Origin: Thermosynechococcus sp. CL-1
GTDB lineage: Bacteria > Cyanobacteriota > Cyanobacteriia > Thermosynechococcales > Thermosynechococcaceae
Assembly (NCBI RefSeq): GCF_008386235.1
Contig: NZ_CP040671.1
Span: forward strand, 2,110,001-2,174,000
DNA: 64,000 nt
Direction of reading: 5' to 3'
The notes under the pieces are model-generated. The model was not told the DNA's origin and did not search any database. It was given only the letters and a program-made list of their open reading frames with translations. A program made the position numbers and the translations under genes. Positions 10,156-20,518 of this stretch are shown in pieces (position 1 is the stretch's first letter; each line of letters opens with the position of its first letter).

Positions 10156-10187
10156 ATCTTCAAGTCTCCAGTCAACTAGAGAGTCAA
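10156..10187 (-). promoter_or_regulatory. MerR-family-type promoter/operator of atx1-pacS
   Basis: Read on the minus strand, TTGACT (10182-10187) is followed by a 16-bp imperfect palindrome CTCTAGTTGACTGGAG (10166-10181, 13 of 16 positions symmetric) and a weak -10, GAAGAT (10156-10161), giving a 20-bp spacer. A dyad filling an overlong -35/-10 spacer is the hallmark of promoters activated by MerR-family metal sensors such as CueR. The site is in the gap between ccsB and atx1, about 35 bases before the ATG. No MerR gene is visible in the window, so the regulator would act in trans. Confidence 0.65.
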
Positions 10188-10191
10188 GGGG

Positions 10192-11523
10192 CTAAACTTC
10201 CACTTCTGTGGTTTGGCTTTGGGGTGCCAATTGACGGGCGATCGCCACCAATTCCTGCTCAAAGGCCAACTGCGCCCGATTGGTGCGGCCACCTACATAG
10301 AGGAGATCGTTTTCCTGCAGCCCCCACACCTGCGAGTGGGACACATAGCTCATGATCACCCCCGCCATCAACAGGGCAAAGCCCGCATAAAACAGGGGAA
10401 TCCCCGGATCGGCTTTCATTTGTAGCCCTGTACTGCCCACCAGTTCAACCAATGTCAGCCTGACCCCATTGATTTCTGTACTCATGCCGGTGCGCAAGCT
10501 AGTGAGAAACTCGCCCTTGGGGCTGTAGATGAGCACCGTGCCTTGGAGATCCCGCGCAATCAGGGAAATCCCCTCCGAGAGATCCGGTTTCGTGGGCAGC
10601 CATGTGCCCCAAAGACGACCTTTGCCTTCTGTGTCTAGCTGGGCCATGGGCAGTTGCAGCACGGGACTGTTGTTCAGGCGAAAGCGAATGGCGGCAATAC
10701 TCCAGTCCGCCTGATAGAGGGTGACCCCGCCATACTTCAGGGGCTGGTTGACATGGATTGTGCCCCGCTTCACCTCTTGGCCTTGCGCATCCAGTATCGA
10801 GAGGTCTGAGTAGAACTGATCAATCTCCCCCGCATCAGTGTAATCAATCCAAAAGCGATTTACCCTGACCGACCAGTGTTGGGGGATGCGCGCCAGTGGC
10901 CCCGCCTGCACAAGGTGCTGAAGATGAAAGGTTTCACCACTGGGAATCAGTTCCTGCGCCATAAAGCCCGTCAGCGCCCCCAAAATCCCCCCCAGCAAAA
11001 TCAGAATCATACTGGCATGAACCACAATCGGGCCCATGCGACCAACAATGCCTTTGCGGGCATAGAGTTGATTGTCGGTTTGCCAGACGCGGTAGCCCTT
11101 TGCACCTAGGGCAGTGGCTAAGTCCTTGAGGGAGCCTTGGGGAATCGTGGTGCTCAGGGCCAGTTTGGTGAATTGACGCGGTTGGGAGTAGTACTGCCAG
11201 CGTTGGGCGGTGGTGAGGGCAGGCACCTGCCGAGTGAAGGTACAGGCCGTTAAACTCGCCCCAAAGAGCACCAACAGAGTGAGATACCAAGGGGTGCGAT
11301 AGACATGATCTAGCCCTAGGGCCAGCAGCACCCGCCAACTGAGAAAACCAAACAGGGCAGGGTCTTCGGGATAATTGGCCTGATAGAAGCTGAGGGATTG
11401 CCCCTGCTCAATCACGGTGCCAGCGATACTGGCGATCGCAATCACCAGCAGCAGGAGAATCGCTAGGCGCAGATCACCTAGGAGGGCAAGCACACGGCGC
11501 AACACAGGGGCACTGATCCTCAT
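10192..11523 (-). CDS. ccsB: Cytochrome c biogenesis protein CcsB (ResB/Ccs1)
   Basis: 443 residues of the ResB family: three N-terminal membrane helices (about 12-35, 65-95 and 165-190), a large lumenal domain and a last helix near residue 375-395 ([17 protein letters not shown]). Ccs1/ResB works with CcsA to carry heme to the thylakoid lumen and attach it to apocytochromes c. It begins on the base after the hemF stop codon, an unusually tight arrangement linking heme synthesis with cytochrome c maturation. The start codon ATG at 11523 fits. Confidence 0.88.
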   Translation of the reverse strand: MRISAPVLRRVLALLGDLRLAILLLLVIAIASIAGTVIEQGQSLSFYQANYPEDPALFGFLSWRVLLALGLDHVYRTPWYLTLLVLFGASLTACTFTRQVPALTTAQRWQYYSQPRQFTKLALSTTIPQGSLKDLATALGAKGYRVWQTDNQLYARKGIVGRMGPIVVHASMILILLGGILGALTGFMAQELIPSGETFHLQHLVQAGPLARIPQHWSVRVNRFWIDYTDAGEIDQFYSDLSILDAQGQEVKRGTIHVNQPLKYGGVTLYQADWSIAAIRFRLNNSPVLQLPMAQLDTEGKGRLWGTWLPTKPDLSEGISLIARDLQGTVLIYSPKGEFLTSLRTGMSTEINGVRLTLVELVGSTGLQMKADPGIPLFYAGFALLMAGVIMSYVSHSQVWGLQENDLLYVGGRTNRAQLAFEQELVAIARQLAPQSQTTEVEV

Positions 11524-12540
11524 TTAGCTTGGCCAATTCACCCAGTCTTGGGGCTTGAGAAAGGTGGTGTACAGTTCCGCTTCGCGGCTGTTGGGTTCGG
11601 GGGTATAGCCATATTCCCAGCGCACAAGGGGGGGTAAGGACATCAAAATAGACTCGGTGCGGCCATTGGTTTGCAGGCCGAAGATGGTGCCGCGGTCATA
11701 GACGAGGTTGAATTCCACATAGCGCCCGCGCCGATAGAGCTGAAATTGCCGCTCGCGATCGCCATACTCGAGGTGACGCCGCCGTTCCACAATTGGTAGG
11801 TAGGCTTCTAGAAAGGCTTGGCCACAGCTTTGAATAAAGGCAAACAGGTCTTCCCAGGAGCGACTGCCAATGGAACCGACCTTTTGACTGTAGCGAGCAG
11901 CTTCACCATGGGGATCAGGGCCGCGGTAAAGCTCGCGATCGCTGCCATCTTGGTAGTCAAAGAAAATGCCGCCCACGCCACGGGTTTCGCCGCGATGCTT
12001 GAGGTAGAAGTATTCATCACACCAGCGTTTGAACACGGGGTAGTACTCGCTGTGGTGGCGATCGCAGGCAGCCTTATGCACCTGATGGAAGTGTTTCGCA
12101 TCCTCAGCAAAGGGGTAGTAGGGGGTCAAATCTGCGCCACCGCCAAACCACCACACCGGCCCAGCTTCAAAGTAGCGATAATTCAAATGCACCGTTGGCA
12201 CATAGGGATTGCGGGGATGGAGCACCATGGAGGTACCCGTGGCATAGAAGCCATGCCCCGCCGCCTCCGGCCGCTGCGCCAAGATTGAGGGCGGCAATTG
12301 CTCCCCCCACACCTCTGAGAAATTAACGCCCCCCTGCTCCAGAAGCTGGCCATTTTTCATCACCCGCGAGCGACCACCGCCCCCTTCGGGACGTTGCCAA
12401 CTGTCCTCTTGAAACTGGGCACCGCCATCGGCTGCCTCTAGGGCCTGACAAATCTGATCCTGGAGGTCTTTCAAAAAAGTCGCTGCCCGTTGACGCGAGT
12501 CGCTGGGCACAGCAGGGGTAGCAGAAGTGGCAACAGTCAT
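11524..12540 (-). CDS. hemF: Oxygen-dependent coproporphyrinogen III oxidase
   Basis: 338 residues from the ATG at 12540; an upstream in-frame ATG at 12564 would add eight residues that do not resemble the family. HemF converts coproporphyrinogen III to protoporphyrinogen IX with O2. Conserved stretches include [29 protein letters not shown] and the C-terminal [18 protein letters not shown]. It directly abuts ccsB. Upstream at about 12578-12603 there is a short GC stem followed on the minus strand by eight T, possibly a weak terminator for the preceding gene. Confidence 0.92.
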   Translation of the reverse strand: MTVATSATPAVPSDSRQRAATFLKDLQDQICQALEAADGGAQFQEDSWQRPEGGGGRSRVMKNGQLLEQGGVNFSEVWGEQLPPSILAQRPEAAGHGFYATGTSMVLHPRNPYVPTVHLNYRYFEAGPVWWFGGGADLTPYYPFAEDAKHFHQVHKAACDRHHSEYYPVFKRWCDEYFYLKHRGETRGVGGIFFDYQDGSDRELYRGPDPHGEAARYSQKVGSIGSRSWEDLFAFIQSCGQAFLEAYLPIVERRRHLEYGDRERQFQLYRRGRYVEFNLVYDRGTIFGLQTNGRTESILMSLPPLVRWEYGYTPEPNSREAELYTTFLKPQDWVNWPS

Positions 12541-12603
12541 AGTAAATATCGAAATCCTAATCAACGGTCTTCAGTGTCAAAAAAAAGTCGCTGCAAAGCG
12601 TGT

Positions 12604-13245
12604 CTAGGCTTTATTGTACTGTTCTGCCAGCACTTGGGCGAGCTTGGCGGCAAGGGCAGCTACCCACTGTTCATCCTGTTTGGTATAGCGGCGGGGGGCA
12701 TTGGTGCCGAGAATCATCACCGTTTGCGTATCCACCGGTTGGCAGATCACCCCTTGGGTATTGGGGGGCAAATAGTCAAATTCAATGCGTCCGGGGTAAA
12801 GGGCTAAATTCACTAAATAGATGGGGCGTTGGGTTTGCAGGGCGCGCTGGACAATGGCACCCGTGGCGCTCATTGGTTTGGGCCCCAGAATACCGCGCCG
12901 CAGGAGGGGGCGATCGGCCCGCCAAATGACAATGGACTTTGTCGGTGTATTCGTCAGCAAGGTATAGGACAGCCACGCCAGCTCTGTTTTCAGGGCAGCA
13001 TCCAGATCATCGGCAAGTTCAAATCCCTCTTCCCCTTCAAGGATCACCGCTTCCGCAGGACGGGGCTGCACCCGCTGCCAAATCAGCGTCGTCAAAATCA
13101 AGACTGCCGCAAGGATCACCCCCACGACATCGGCACGGGCTTGGGAAGGGGTCAGCATGGGGGTCAAGAGGCGATTGATGAGGAGAAGTGTGCCCCCCAA
13201 AACCCCCGTTGCAAGGGGTAAATAGCGGAGAACTTGGTCATTCAT
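12604..13245 (-). CDS. Cofactor assembly of complex C subunit B-like (CCB2/CCB4 family)
   Basis: 213 residues: two N-terminal membrane helices (about 8-27 and 40-58) and a soluble domain with GILGPKPMSATGAIVQRA, LALYPGRIEFDYLP and PQGVICQPV-like stretches. This pattern matches the cyanobacterial/plastid CCB2/CCB4 family, needed to attach heme ci (cn) to cytochrome b6. The position upstream of hemF and ccsB fits a cluster for heme and cytochrome biogenesis. Identification is by recalled family pattern, not alignment. Confidence 0.7.
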   Translation of the reverse strand: MNDQVLRYLPLATGVLGGTLLLINRLLTPMLTPSQARADVVGVILAAVLILTTLIWQRVQPRPAEAVILEGEEGFELADDLDAALKTELAWLSYTLLTNTPTKSIVIWRADRPLLRRGILGPKPMSATGAIVQRALQTQRPIYLVNLALYPGRIEFDYLPPNTQGVICQPVDTQTVMILGTNAPRRYTKQDEQWVAALAAKLAQVLAEQYNKA

Positions 13246-13332
13246 CTAGAATTTTGAAAAATTTTTCAGTAGCAACGTAGCTATCTATTATTCCCCAATG
13301 CCAATCTCACAGTGGTAGGAGTGAATTGCGGA

Positions 13333-13848
13333 ATGAAAGCACAAGGCTTCCTAAAAGCTGGCCAGCGCGCGATCGCGGTTATTGGCTGGGTGAGTTTGAG
13401 CCTCTTGGGTCGTCTCCCCTTTGCCCTTGCTACTGCTCCTCCACCGGCGGTCACCGCTCCCCTGCGCCTAGAAATCAGCCTATCACGGCGCCAATTGACC
13501 CTCTATCAAGGACAAACTCCCCTGCGCCGGTATCCCGTGGCCGTGGGTCGTCCGGGGTGGGAAACCCCCACAGGTCAATTTCAAGTGCGGGAGATGATTC
13601 GCGATCCCGCTTGGAAAAATCCCTTTACCGGGGCAGTGATTGCCGGTGGACATCCCCGCAACCCCTTGGGGCGGCGTTGGATTGGCTTTTGGAGTGATGG
13701 CACCAATTGGGTTGGGTTGCACGGTACCCCCCATCCGGATTCCATTGGTCAGGCGGTTTCCCACGGTTGCGTGCGGATGTACAACCGCGACATTGAGGAG
13801 CTTTTTGAGAAAGTGCAACCGGGTGTGCCTGTGATTGTGGTGCGCTAG
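13333..13848 (+). CDS. Periplasmic L,D-transpeptidase (YkuD family)
   Basis: 172 residues from the ATG at 13333; GTG starts at 13312 and 13321 are possible but less likely. An N-terminal hydrophobic signal (residues 10-30) exports it. The YkuD catalytic motif HGTPHPDSIGQAVSHGCVRM supplies the nucleophilic Cys and His. Such enzymes crosslink peptidoglycan or attach proteins to it. The stop codon overlaps that of the convergent CPBP gene through the palindromic bases CTAG. Confidence 0.85.
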   Translation: MKAQGFLKAGQRAIAVIGWVSLSLLGRLPFALATAPPPAVTAPLRLEISLSRRQLTLYQGQTPLRRYPVAVGRPGWETPTGQFQVREMIRDPAWKNPFTGAVIAGGHPRNPLGRRWIGFWSDGTNWVGLHGTPHPDSIGQAVSHGCVRMYNRDIEELFEKVQPGVPVIVVR

Positions 13849-15209
13849 AAAGGGGCAACAAGGGCAGCGCCAAAAAAGACGACGGCGATCGCATCCACCA
13901 GACCATGCAGGAGAACGCCCGCCCAGAGGCGCTGGGTACAGGCAAAGGTGAGGCAGTAAAAGAGGGAGGCCAAGGTTGCCATGATGATATACACCGCTCG
14001 GTAGGCCATGAGGGGCAGTTGAATATCGGCATTCGGCTCATTGCCTACATGGAGAATACCAAAAAGCAGCGAACAAATGAGAATGGCACCCCAAGTAATG
14101 ACCACCGGCCGCTGGCGATCGCCCCCATAGTGCTGCCACAGATCCCGCACGAAAATCATCAAACCACTGCGAAAGAGCACCTCCTCAAAAATGCCCACCC
14201 GCATTGCAAAGAGGGTGACATAGACAAACACCGCCAAAGGCGAAGGCGTCAAGTTAAATTTCGCCAAGGGCAAAAAGCCCAATAGACTCCCCAAGGGCAC
14301 CATGGTTACCAAAGCCGCCAAGAACATTGCCGCCAATAAACGAGCATCGCGCCAGCGGGGTTCAAAGCTATAGCCAAAGTGCGATCGCCCCAGCCCACCG
14401 CCAAAAATGATCACCAAAATAAACAGTTGCAGTGCCACAAAAGGGCCAAAGCGAAAGTAGGGGGTCGAGAACCAGTAGAGGCTAAAAAGCGAGACCGCAA
14501 TTAGGGGAAGGTCGTGTAGTCCCAATCCCGTGGGGGTCGCCCGTGGGGGGTGTCGCCGCTGCCAATCGCCCCAAGCACATAGGAGCAAATAGATAGGGGT
14601 AATGATGAATCCTTCCGTGTACGCCTTGGGGAAGGCTGGCGAAATCAACCCACTGTGGCTGAGCAACAAATAAAGCGCTGCTCCACTGATCCAAGCCCAC
14701 AACACTGGTGGCGGTGTGGTTTGCTGCCGCAAGAGGAAAGGGACGCGCACCATGGCCCAGACGCCTCCGAGAAAGATCAGCAAGTTCAGCCACGGCTGAT
14801 CAGCAAAGATTAAATTGGTGAGAACCCGCTGCCAAGGAAAGCGGCCTGCTTGGGGGAGAATCAAGCCAATGGCAATGTACAGTACCAAACTGAGGAGCAA
14901 CCGCCCCGGCCACCGTTGAGCCATCTTATTAAAATCCCGCTGGCCCCTTGCCCACCACAGCACTGGGAAACCACCAATGATGACGACGGCGGCGGCCTCC
15001 ACCACACTTTCGAGCCACGGCCAAGGGGTTGTAGACAAATCGTGCAGGTAAAGAAGTTGGGCCAAAAACCACAGCCCACAGGCAGCGATCGCCATCTGTT
15101 GCTCGCGGTTCGTAGAAAACCGCGGTGAACGGAGAAAGGCTTGGGGTGCGCTGGCTAGCCACTGACTGACCGTATGTTTAGGCTGGCTGGTGAGGTTAGG
15201 AATCGGCAT
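13845..15209 (-). CDS. CPBP-family intramembrane metalloprotease
   Basis: 454 residues, strongly hydrophobic with about 10 membrane helices. Near residues 345-355 is [14 protein letters not shown] with the EExxxR motif, and later LFGILHVGN and LLHGLVDAI supply the conserved histidines of the CPBP (CAAX protease and bacteriocin-processing) family. Substrates of cyanobacterial members are mostly unknown; plant relatives (SCO4, BCM) act in thylakoids. It is divergent from pheS and convergent with the transpeptidase gene. Confidence 0.75.
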   Translation of the reverse strand: MPIPNLTSQPKHTVSQWLASAPQAFLRSPRFSTNREQQMAIAACGLWFLAQLLYLHDLSTTPWPWLESVVEAAAVVIIGGFPVLWWARGQRDFNKMAQRWPGRLLLSLVLYIAIGLILPQAGRFPWQRVLTNLIFADQPWLNLLIFLGGVWAMVRVPFLLRQQTTPPPVLWAWISGAALYLLLSHSGLISPAFPKAYTEGFIITPIYLLLCAWGDWQRRHPPRATPTGLGLHDLPLIAVSLFSLYWFSTPYFRFGPFVALQLFILVIIFGGGLGRSHFGYSFEPRWRDARLLAAMFLAALVTMVPLGSLLGFLPLAKFNLTPSPLAVFVYVTLFAMRVGIFEEVLFRSGLMIFVRDLWQHYGGDRQRPVVITWGAILICSLLFGILHVGNEPNADIQLPLMAYRAVYIIMATLASLFYCLTFACTQRLWAGVLLHGLVDAIAVVFFGAALVAPF

Positions 15210-15246
15210 TCGAGAACCATCGCGATCGCAACTGCGGGCATAGCGT

Positions 15247-15252
15247 TATAAT
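15247..15252 (+). promoter_or_regulatory. Probable -10 box of pheS
   Basis: A perfect TATAAT lies in the 125-bp divergent region, 83 bases before the pheS ATG. No good -35 is visible. The leader then contains a hairpin, ATTCCC(gacaggt)GGGAAT at 15261-15279, not followed by a T run, so it is not an evident attenuator. Confidence 0.45.
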
Positions 15253-15334
15253 CAAGGCTTATTCCCGACAGGTGGGAATGCTTTATCTTGACCGAAATTG
15301 TTGCCATTTGTGCACCCCGCAACTGCATTTTGCC

Positions 15335-16345
15335 ATGACGACCCCCACCCTTGATCGTGATCGGCTCAGCCAACAACTTAAAGATTTAGAAGCCAAAGCC
15401 CTACAGGCGATCGCTGCAGCCCGCAGCCTCGATACCCTAGAGCAATTGCGCGTTGCCTACTTGGGCAAAAAAGGCGAACTCTCACAAATTCTCGCCCTTA
15501 TGGGCAAACTGCCCCCTAGCGATCGCCCCACCATCGGTACCCTCGCCAACACCCTCAAGGAAAAACTGCTCCAAGAACTAGAAGCCCGCCGCGAAACCCT
15601 GCAAGCCGAAAAAATTGCTGCCCAACTGGCGGCTGAAAGCCTTGATGTCACCCTGCCGGGCGTCTATCGTCCCCAAGGGCACATTCATCCCCTCAATAGC
15701 ACCATTGACCGCATCCTCGATATTTTTGTGGGTCTCGGCTATACCGTTGCCAATGGCCCCGAAATGGAAAGCGACTACTACAACTTTGAGGCGCTGAATA
15801 CACCTGCAGATCACCCGGCGCGCGACATGCAGGACACCTTCTACCTGCCCGATGGCAATCTGCTGCGCACCCACACCTCCTCGGTGCAGATTCGCTACAT
15901 GGAACTCAATGATCCGCCCATTCGCATTGTTGCTCCCGGCCGCTGTTACCGGCGGGATACGGAGGATGCCACCCACGCGGCTGTGTTCCATCAGATTGAG
16001 ATTTTGGCAGTGGATGAGGGGCTGACCTTTACCGACCTCAAAGGCACGGTCACCACCTTTCTGGCGGCACTCTTTGGCGATGTTCCCATTCGTTTCCGTG
16101 CCAGCTATTTCCCCTTTACCGAACCCTCGGCGGAGGTGGATGTGCAGTGGCAGGGACGCTGGCTAGAGGTGATGGGCTGTGGCATGGTGGATCCTGCTGT
16201 GCTCAAAAATGTCGGCTACGATCCAGAGGTCTACACGGGCTTTGCCGCCGGGTTTGGTGTGGAGCGGTTTGCCATGGTGCTGCATCAAATTGATGATATT
16301 CGCCGCTTTTACACCAGCGATTTGCGCTTTCTGCGGCAGTTTTAG
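15335..16345 (+). CDS. pheS: Phenylalanyl-tRNA synthetase alpha subunit
   Basis: 336 residues from the ATG at 15335; the in-frame extension back to 15272 encodes a Cys-rich stretch unlike the family. It charges tRNA-Phe as an alpha2-beta2 enzyme with PheT, which is not in the window. Class II motifs are clear: motif 2 region [20 protein letters not shown] preceded by RTHTSSVQ, and motif 3 [18 protein letters not shown]. The N-terminal part is the usual coiled-coil tRNA-binding arm. A ParA-like gene follows 12 bp downstream and may be cotranscribed. Confidence 0.95.
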   Translation: MTTPTLDRDRLSQQLKDLEAKALQAIAAARSLDTLEQLRVAYLGKKGELSQILALMGKLPPSDRPTIGTLANTLKEKLLQELEARRETLQAEKIAAQLAAESLDVTLPGVYRPQGHIHPLNSTIDRILDIFVGLGYTVANGPEMESDYYNFEALNTPADHPARDMQDTFYLPDGNLLRTHTSSVQIRYMELNDPPIRIVAPGRCYRRDTEDATHAAVFHQIEILAVDEGLTFTDLKGTVTTFLAALFGDVPIRFRASYFPFTEPSAEVDVQWQGRWLEVMGCGMVDPAVLKNVGYDPEVYTGFAAGFGVERFAMVLHQIDDIRRFYTSDLRFLRQF

Positions 16346-16357
16346 GAGGATAGGGCC

Positions 16358-16993
16358 TTGGCTGAACCCCGTCTGCTCGCTGTCCTGAACGGTAAGGGAG
16401 GCGTTGGTAAAACCACAACGGCAATCAACCTAGCAGCCACCTATGCCGAGCAGTACAGGGTGTTGTTGGTGGATACGGATCCCCAAGCCTCGGCGACGTG
16501 GTGGTTTCAGCGCAGTGGCCAATCCATGGGCTTCGATCTCGCACAGGAGCTTAACCCCAAACTCCTCAGCAGGGTACGCCAGCTCTCTGGCTATGACTTG
16601 ATTGTTGTCGATACGCCGCCGGCCTTAGCTTCCAGTGCCCTAGCAGCGGTGGTACCGATCGCCGACTATCTGGTGCTGCCCACCCCCCCCGCCCCCATTG
16701 ACCTTGCCGCCCTCATTGAAACAGTGAAGCAAGTGGTGCAACCGTCTAACGTTCCCCACCGCGTCCTGCTCACCCGCGTTGACCCCCGCTGTGTCAATGA
16801 AGCCCTCGAAGCCCAAAATACGCTCTTGCAGTTGGGGGTGGCGGCTTGTCATTCTTTTATTCGCGCCTACAAAGCCCATGAACGGGCAGCTCTCGATGGG
16901 GTTCCCATTACCCAATGGAAGGGCAAACAGGCGAAGGAAGCTCAAGCGGATTACCGTCGCGTTGCTGAAGAGTTACAGCGGGACTGGCGATAG
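16358..16993 (+). CDS. ParA/Soj-family ATPase
   Basis: 211 residues starting at a TTG (16358) with AGGAGG about 6-12 bases upstream. The deviant Walker [15 protein letters not shown], has the signature lysine of ParA/MinD ATPases; the switch regions [14 protein letters not shown] and VVDTPPAL follow. It is short and has no partner ParB next to it, so it resembles orphan ParA-like positioning ATPases (for example McdA-like proteins for carboxysomes or others for chemoreceptors) rather than chromosome ParA. The cargo is unknown. Coupled to pheS by position only. Confidence 0.8.
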   Translation: MAEPRLLAVLNGKGGVGKTTTAINLAATYAEQYRVLLVDTDPQASATWWFQRSGQSMGFDLAQELNPKLLSRVRQLSGYDLIVVDTPPALASSALAAVVPIADYLVLPTPPAPIDLAALIETVKQVVQPSNVPHRVLLTRVDPRCVNEALEAQNTLLQLGVAACHSFIRAYKAHERAALDGVPITQWKGKQAKEAQADYRRVAEELQRDWR

Positions 16994-17107
16994 GGGCAAG
17001 GGTATGGCAGGCAACTAAACCACCAAAGGGGAATCTGTACTCTAAAATCTAGATCCGCACCTAAATGATTTTGTTTTTCCTTGGAGCCAAATTGAGGTCA
17101 ACAGCGC

Positions 17108-19714
17108 GTGGACACAACCGTACTCAGCCAATACCGTCAGCAAACCCAAGAGCGTGCTGCCTTGGGAATTCCCCCCTTGCCCCTGACGGCGGCAGAAACC
17201 TCGGCGGTCTGTGATCTCCTGCAACACCCCCCAGCGGGCGAAGAAGACTACCTACTGCACCTAATTCGCGATCGCGTGCCCCCCGGTGTCGATGAAGCGG
17301 CCTACATTAAAGCCGGCTTTTTGACGGCGATCGCCAAAGGAGAACTCACCAGTCCCCTCATCACCCCCGTGGCAGCGGTGGAACTCCTAGGGACAATGCT
17401 GGGGGGCTACAACGTTCAATCCCTCATTGAGCTGCTGCGCCATGAGAACCCAGAACTTGCCCGTGCGGCGGCCACTGCCCTCAGTCATACCCTCTTGGTC
17501 TATGACGCCTTTCACGATGTCCAAGACCTGATGCACCAAGGCAACCCCTACGCCCGTCAAGTGATGGAATCTTGGGCCAATGGGGATTGGTTTACCTGCC
17601 GTGAACCCCTTCCAGAAGCGATTACCGTCACTGTCTTCAAAGTGGCGGGTGAAACCAACACCGATGATCTTTCCCCTGCCCCCCATGCCACCACTCGCCC
17701 CGATATTCCGCTGCACGCTACGGTGATGCTGGAAAGCCGCTTGCCGGGGGCACTGCAAATCATTGCCGAACTGAAGCAAAAGGGCTACCCCCTTGCCTAT
17801 GTGGGGGATGTGGTCGGCACCGGTTCCTCCCGCAAGTCCGCCACCAACTCTGTGATTTGGCACATTGGTCGCGACATTCCCTACGTTCCCAATAAGCGCA
17901 CCGGGGGCGTCTGTCTTGGTGGCAAAATTGCCCCCATTTTCTTCAACACCATGGAGGACTCCGGCGCGCTGCCCATTGAGTGCGATGTTACCCAAATGAA
18001 TATGGGGGATGTGATCACGATCTACCCCTACCGCGGCGAAATCACCAATGCAGCGGGGGAGGTCATCAGTGTGTTTACCCTCAAACCCGAGACCCTCTTG
18101 GATGAAGTGCGAGCGGGGGGGCGCATTCCCCTTCTCATTGGGCGTACCCTCACCGACAAAGCACGGGCTGCCCTTGGCCAAGAACCCAGTCCCCTCTTTA
18201 CTCGTCCCAAGCCCCCCGTTGAGAGCAGTAAGGGCTATACCTTGGCGCAAAAGATTGTCGGTAAAGCCTGTGGTCTCCCCGGCGTTCGCCCCGGCACCTA
18301 CTGTGAACCGGTCATGACAACGGTTGGCTCCCAAGATACGACAGGCCCAATGACCCGCGATGAACTCAAGGAACTGGCCTGCCTTGGCTTTGGTGCGGAT
18401 TTGGTCTTGCAAAGTTTCTGCCATACGGCGGCTTATCCCAAGCCCGTTGACATCAAAACCCACAAAGAACTGCCGGACTTTATGACCTCGCGAGGGGGCG
18501 TCTCGCTACGACCGGGAGATGGCATTATTCACTCTTGGCTCAACCGCATGCTACTGCCCGATACCGTGGGCACGGGGGGGGATTCCCATACCCGTTTTCC
18601 CTTGGGCATTTCGTTCCCAGCAGGTTCTGGCTTGGTCGCCTTTGCAGCGGCCTTGGGGGTGATGCCTTTGGATATGCCGGAGTCGGTGCTCGTGCGCTTC
18701 AAAGGTGCGTTGCAACCGGGGGTGACGCTGCGGGACATTGTCAATGCCATTCCCTATGTGGCCATTCAGCAGGGTAAGCTCACCGTTGCCAAGGAGAATA
18801 AAAAGAATGTTTTCTCCGGACGGATCATGGAAATGGAGGGGCTGCCGCACTTGCAACTGGAGCAGGCCTTTGAACTCACCGATGCCACAGCGGAGCGATC
18901 GGCCGCAGGGTGCACGATTAAACTGAGTGAAGAAACGGTGGCAACCTACCTGCGCTCCAATGTAGCCCTCCTGAAAAATATGGTGGCTCGTGGCTACGGC
19001 GATGCGCGTACGATTCTACGGCGGGCGAAAAAGATGGAGGCATGGCTGGCTAATCCCAGTCTTCTCTCGGCGGATGCGGATGCCGAGTATGCCGATGTGA
19101 TTGAGGTGGATCTAGATCAAATCAAGGAACCCCTTGTGGCTGCCCCCAATGACCCCGACAATATCAAAACCCTCTCCGAATGTGCCGGCGATCCAGTGCA
19201 GGAGGTCTTTATTGGCTCCTGTATGACCAATATTGGCCACTACCGTGCCGCTGCCAAGGTACTGGAAGGAGAGGGGGCGGTGAAGGTTCGCCTCTGGATT
19301 GCACCCCCCACCCGCATGGATGAGCAGCAGTTGCGCGAAGAGGGCTACTATAGCATTTTTGCTGCCGCTGGTGCCCGCATGGAAATGCCAGGCTGCTCCC
19401 TGTGCATGGGCAACCAAGCCCGCGTTGCTGATCACACCACGGTTTTCTCCACCTCCACCCGCAACTTTAATAACCGCATGGGCAAAGGGGCACGGGTCTA
19501 TCTTGGTTCTGCAGAGCTAGCAGCAGTTTGTGCCCTACTGGGGCGCATTCCCACCCGCGAGGAGTACCTAGAGATTGTGACGCGGAAAATTGATCCCTTT
19601 GCAGCGGATCTCTATCGCTACCTCTACTTTGACCAAATTCCCGACTACGAAAACCAAGGTCGCCTCATTTCCAAGGAGGAGGAAGCAAAGCTACTGGCCA
19701 GTATTGGCGGCTAG
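17108..19714 (+). CDS. acnB: Aconitate hydratase B
   Basis: 868 residues, the normal AcnB length. It isomerises citrate and isocitrate in the TCA cycle using a [4Fe-4S] cluster. The N-terminal HEAT-like and swivel domains precede the catalytic part, as expected in AcnB. Cluster cysteines are visible in [17 protein letters not shown] and [14 protein letters not shown] near the C-terminus. The GTG start at 17108 has GAGGT about 10 bases upstream. The stop is 8 bp from the stop of the convergent crcB gene. Confidence 0.95.
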   Translation: MDTTVLSQYRQQTQERAALGIPPLPLTAAETSAVCDLLQHPPAGEEDYLLHLIRDRVPPGVDEAAYIKAGFLTAIAKGELTSPLITPVAAVELLGTMLGGYNVQSLIELLRHENPELARAAATALSHTLLVYDAFHDVQDLMHQGNPYARQVMESWANGDWFTCREPLPEAITVTVFKVAGETNTDDLSPAPHATTRPDIPLHATVMLESRLPGALQIIAELKQKGYPLAYVGDVVGTGSSRKSATNSVIWHIGRDIPYVPNKRTGGVCLGGKIAPIFFNTMEDSGALPIECDVTQMNMGDVITIYPYRGEITNAAGEVISVFTLKPETLLDEVRAGGRIPLLIGRTLTDKARAALGQEPSPLFTRPKPPVESSKGYTLAQKIVGKACGLPGVRPGTYCEPVMTTVGSQDTTGPMTRDELKELACLGFGADLVLQSFCHTAAYPKPVDIKTHKELPDFMTSRGGVSLRPGDGIIHSWLNRMLLPDTVGTGGDSHTRFPLGISFPAGSGLVAFAAALGVMPLDMPESVLVRFKGALQPGVTLRDIVNAIPYVAIQQGKLTVAKENKKNVFSGRIMEMEGLPHLQLEQAFELTDATAERSAAGCTIKLSEETVATYLRSNVALLKNMVARGYGDARTILRRAKKMEAWLANPSLLSADADAEYADVIEVDLDQIKEPLVAAPNDPDNIKTLSECAGDPVQEVFIGSCMTNIGHYRAAAKVLEGEGAVKVRLWIAPPTRMDEQQLREEGYYSIFAAAGARMEMPGCSLCMGNQARVADHTTVFSTSTRNFNNRMGKGARVYLGSAELAAVCALLGRIPTREEYLEIVTRKIDPFAADLYRYLYFDQIPDYENQGRLISKEEEAKLLASIGG

Positions 19715-19722
19715 CCGTTGAT

Positions 19723-20100
19723 CTACATCCAATGGGAGAGGCCAATGCCGGCTTCCACACAGAGAAACCCGAGGATAGGCGTACTCAGCCAGTACAGCCA
19801 CGCAATGCGGGGGTAGCCTTCACGACGCAGGTTCGATACCTCTAGGGTAAACGTAGAAAAGGTGGTCAAAGATCCCAAAAAACCGACGGTGATGCCATAG
19901 CTAAGCCACAGCGGTGCCCCCCAACGGACTAAAACAGGGCTCAAAAAGCCCATAAGAAAGGCACCCATGAGATTCACGCTCAGGGTACCGAAGACAAGGG
20001 TGCCAAAGCGGCGATCGCTCCATAAACCGACGTAGTAGCGTGTCAAAGCGCCGGGCACAGCCCCAAGGGCGATCGCCAACAATCCTTCAGGTGAGATCAT
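19723..20100 (-). CDS. crcB: Fluoride channel protein CrcB/Fluc (copy 2)
   Basis: 125 residues with four membrane helices. The family motifs are present: GALTRYYVG near the start, LSVNLMGAFLMGF, and GFLGSLTTFSTFTLEV, which contains the TTFS segment lining the fluoride pore. CrcB/Fluc proteins let toxic fluoride leave the cytosol. It overlaps the upstream crcB by 14 bp. Paired genes usually encode heterodimers of fixed opposite topology, whereas single genes are dual-topology homodimers. Confidence 0.88.
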   Translation of the reverse strand: MISPEGLLAIALGAVPGALTRYYVGLWSDRRFGTLVFGTLSVNLMGAFLMGFLSPVLVRWGAPLWLSYGITVGFLGSLTTFSTFTLEVSNLRREGYPRIAWLYWLSTPILGFLCVEAGIGLSHWM

Positions 20101-20518
20101 CCCATTTCTCCCAATCGGCTAACCCCCGCAGCACTAAGCGGCTGCCCAACTCCAAGGCCAACAATCCCAGCCCCGTACTGCCGAGCCAGTAAAAACCCTC
20201 GACTGCCGCATCTGTGATCCCCAAGAGCTTGTCGTTATCCAACTCGTAGGATGAAAAGGTTGTGTAGGAACCAATAAACCCCGTTGTTAATAGCAAGCGC
20301 AAATCGGGGTGCAGTACAAACGTGCGGGCAAAGGCAAGGGGAGCAATCACCCCCAGCAAAAAACAGCCAGTGACATTCACAATCAAGGTAGCAAAGGGCA
20401 CATTACCCGCAAGATAGGGTTCCAAATAGGCCTCCAGTAAGAAGCGACTCAAGGCAGCGGGGATGGCTCCAAGACTAACGGCCAACGCAGGGCGCAGCCG
20501 AGGATGAATCGAGATCAC
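20087..20518 (-). CDS. crcB: Fluoride channel protein CrcB/Fluc (copy 1)
   Basis: 143 residues, also four helices, with IPAALSRFLLEAYLE, LIVNVTGCFLLGV and GFIGSYTTFSSYELDN. It begins within the last codons of the antiporter-USP gene (4-bp ATGA overlap) and ends overlapping the second crcB. The two copies differ clearly in sequence, supporting a heterodimeric channel. I looked for a fluoride riboswitch ahead of the operon and did not recognise one. Confidence 0.88.
   Translation of the reverse strand: MISIHPRLRPALAVSLGAIPAALSRFLLEAYLEPYLAGNVPFATLIVNVTGCFLLGVIAPLAFARTFVLHPDLRLLLTTGFIGSYTTFSSYELDNDKLLGITDAAVEGFYWLGSTGLGLLALELGSRLVLRGLADWEKWDDLT

Noticed and set aside
12578..12603. Terminator after the CCB-like gene
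   Set aside because: A T8 run is present but the stem (CGCT/AGCG) is only about 4 bp, too weak to call.
17387..18463. Long 358-codon frame on the minus strand inside acnB
   Set aside because: It is a shadow of the strongly supported acnB frame; its translation has no recognisable motif.
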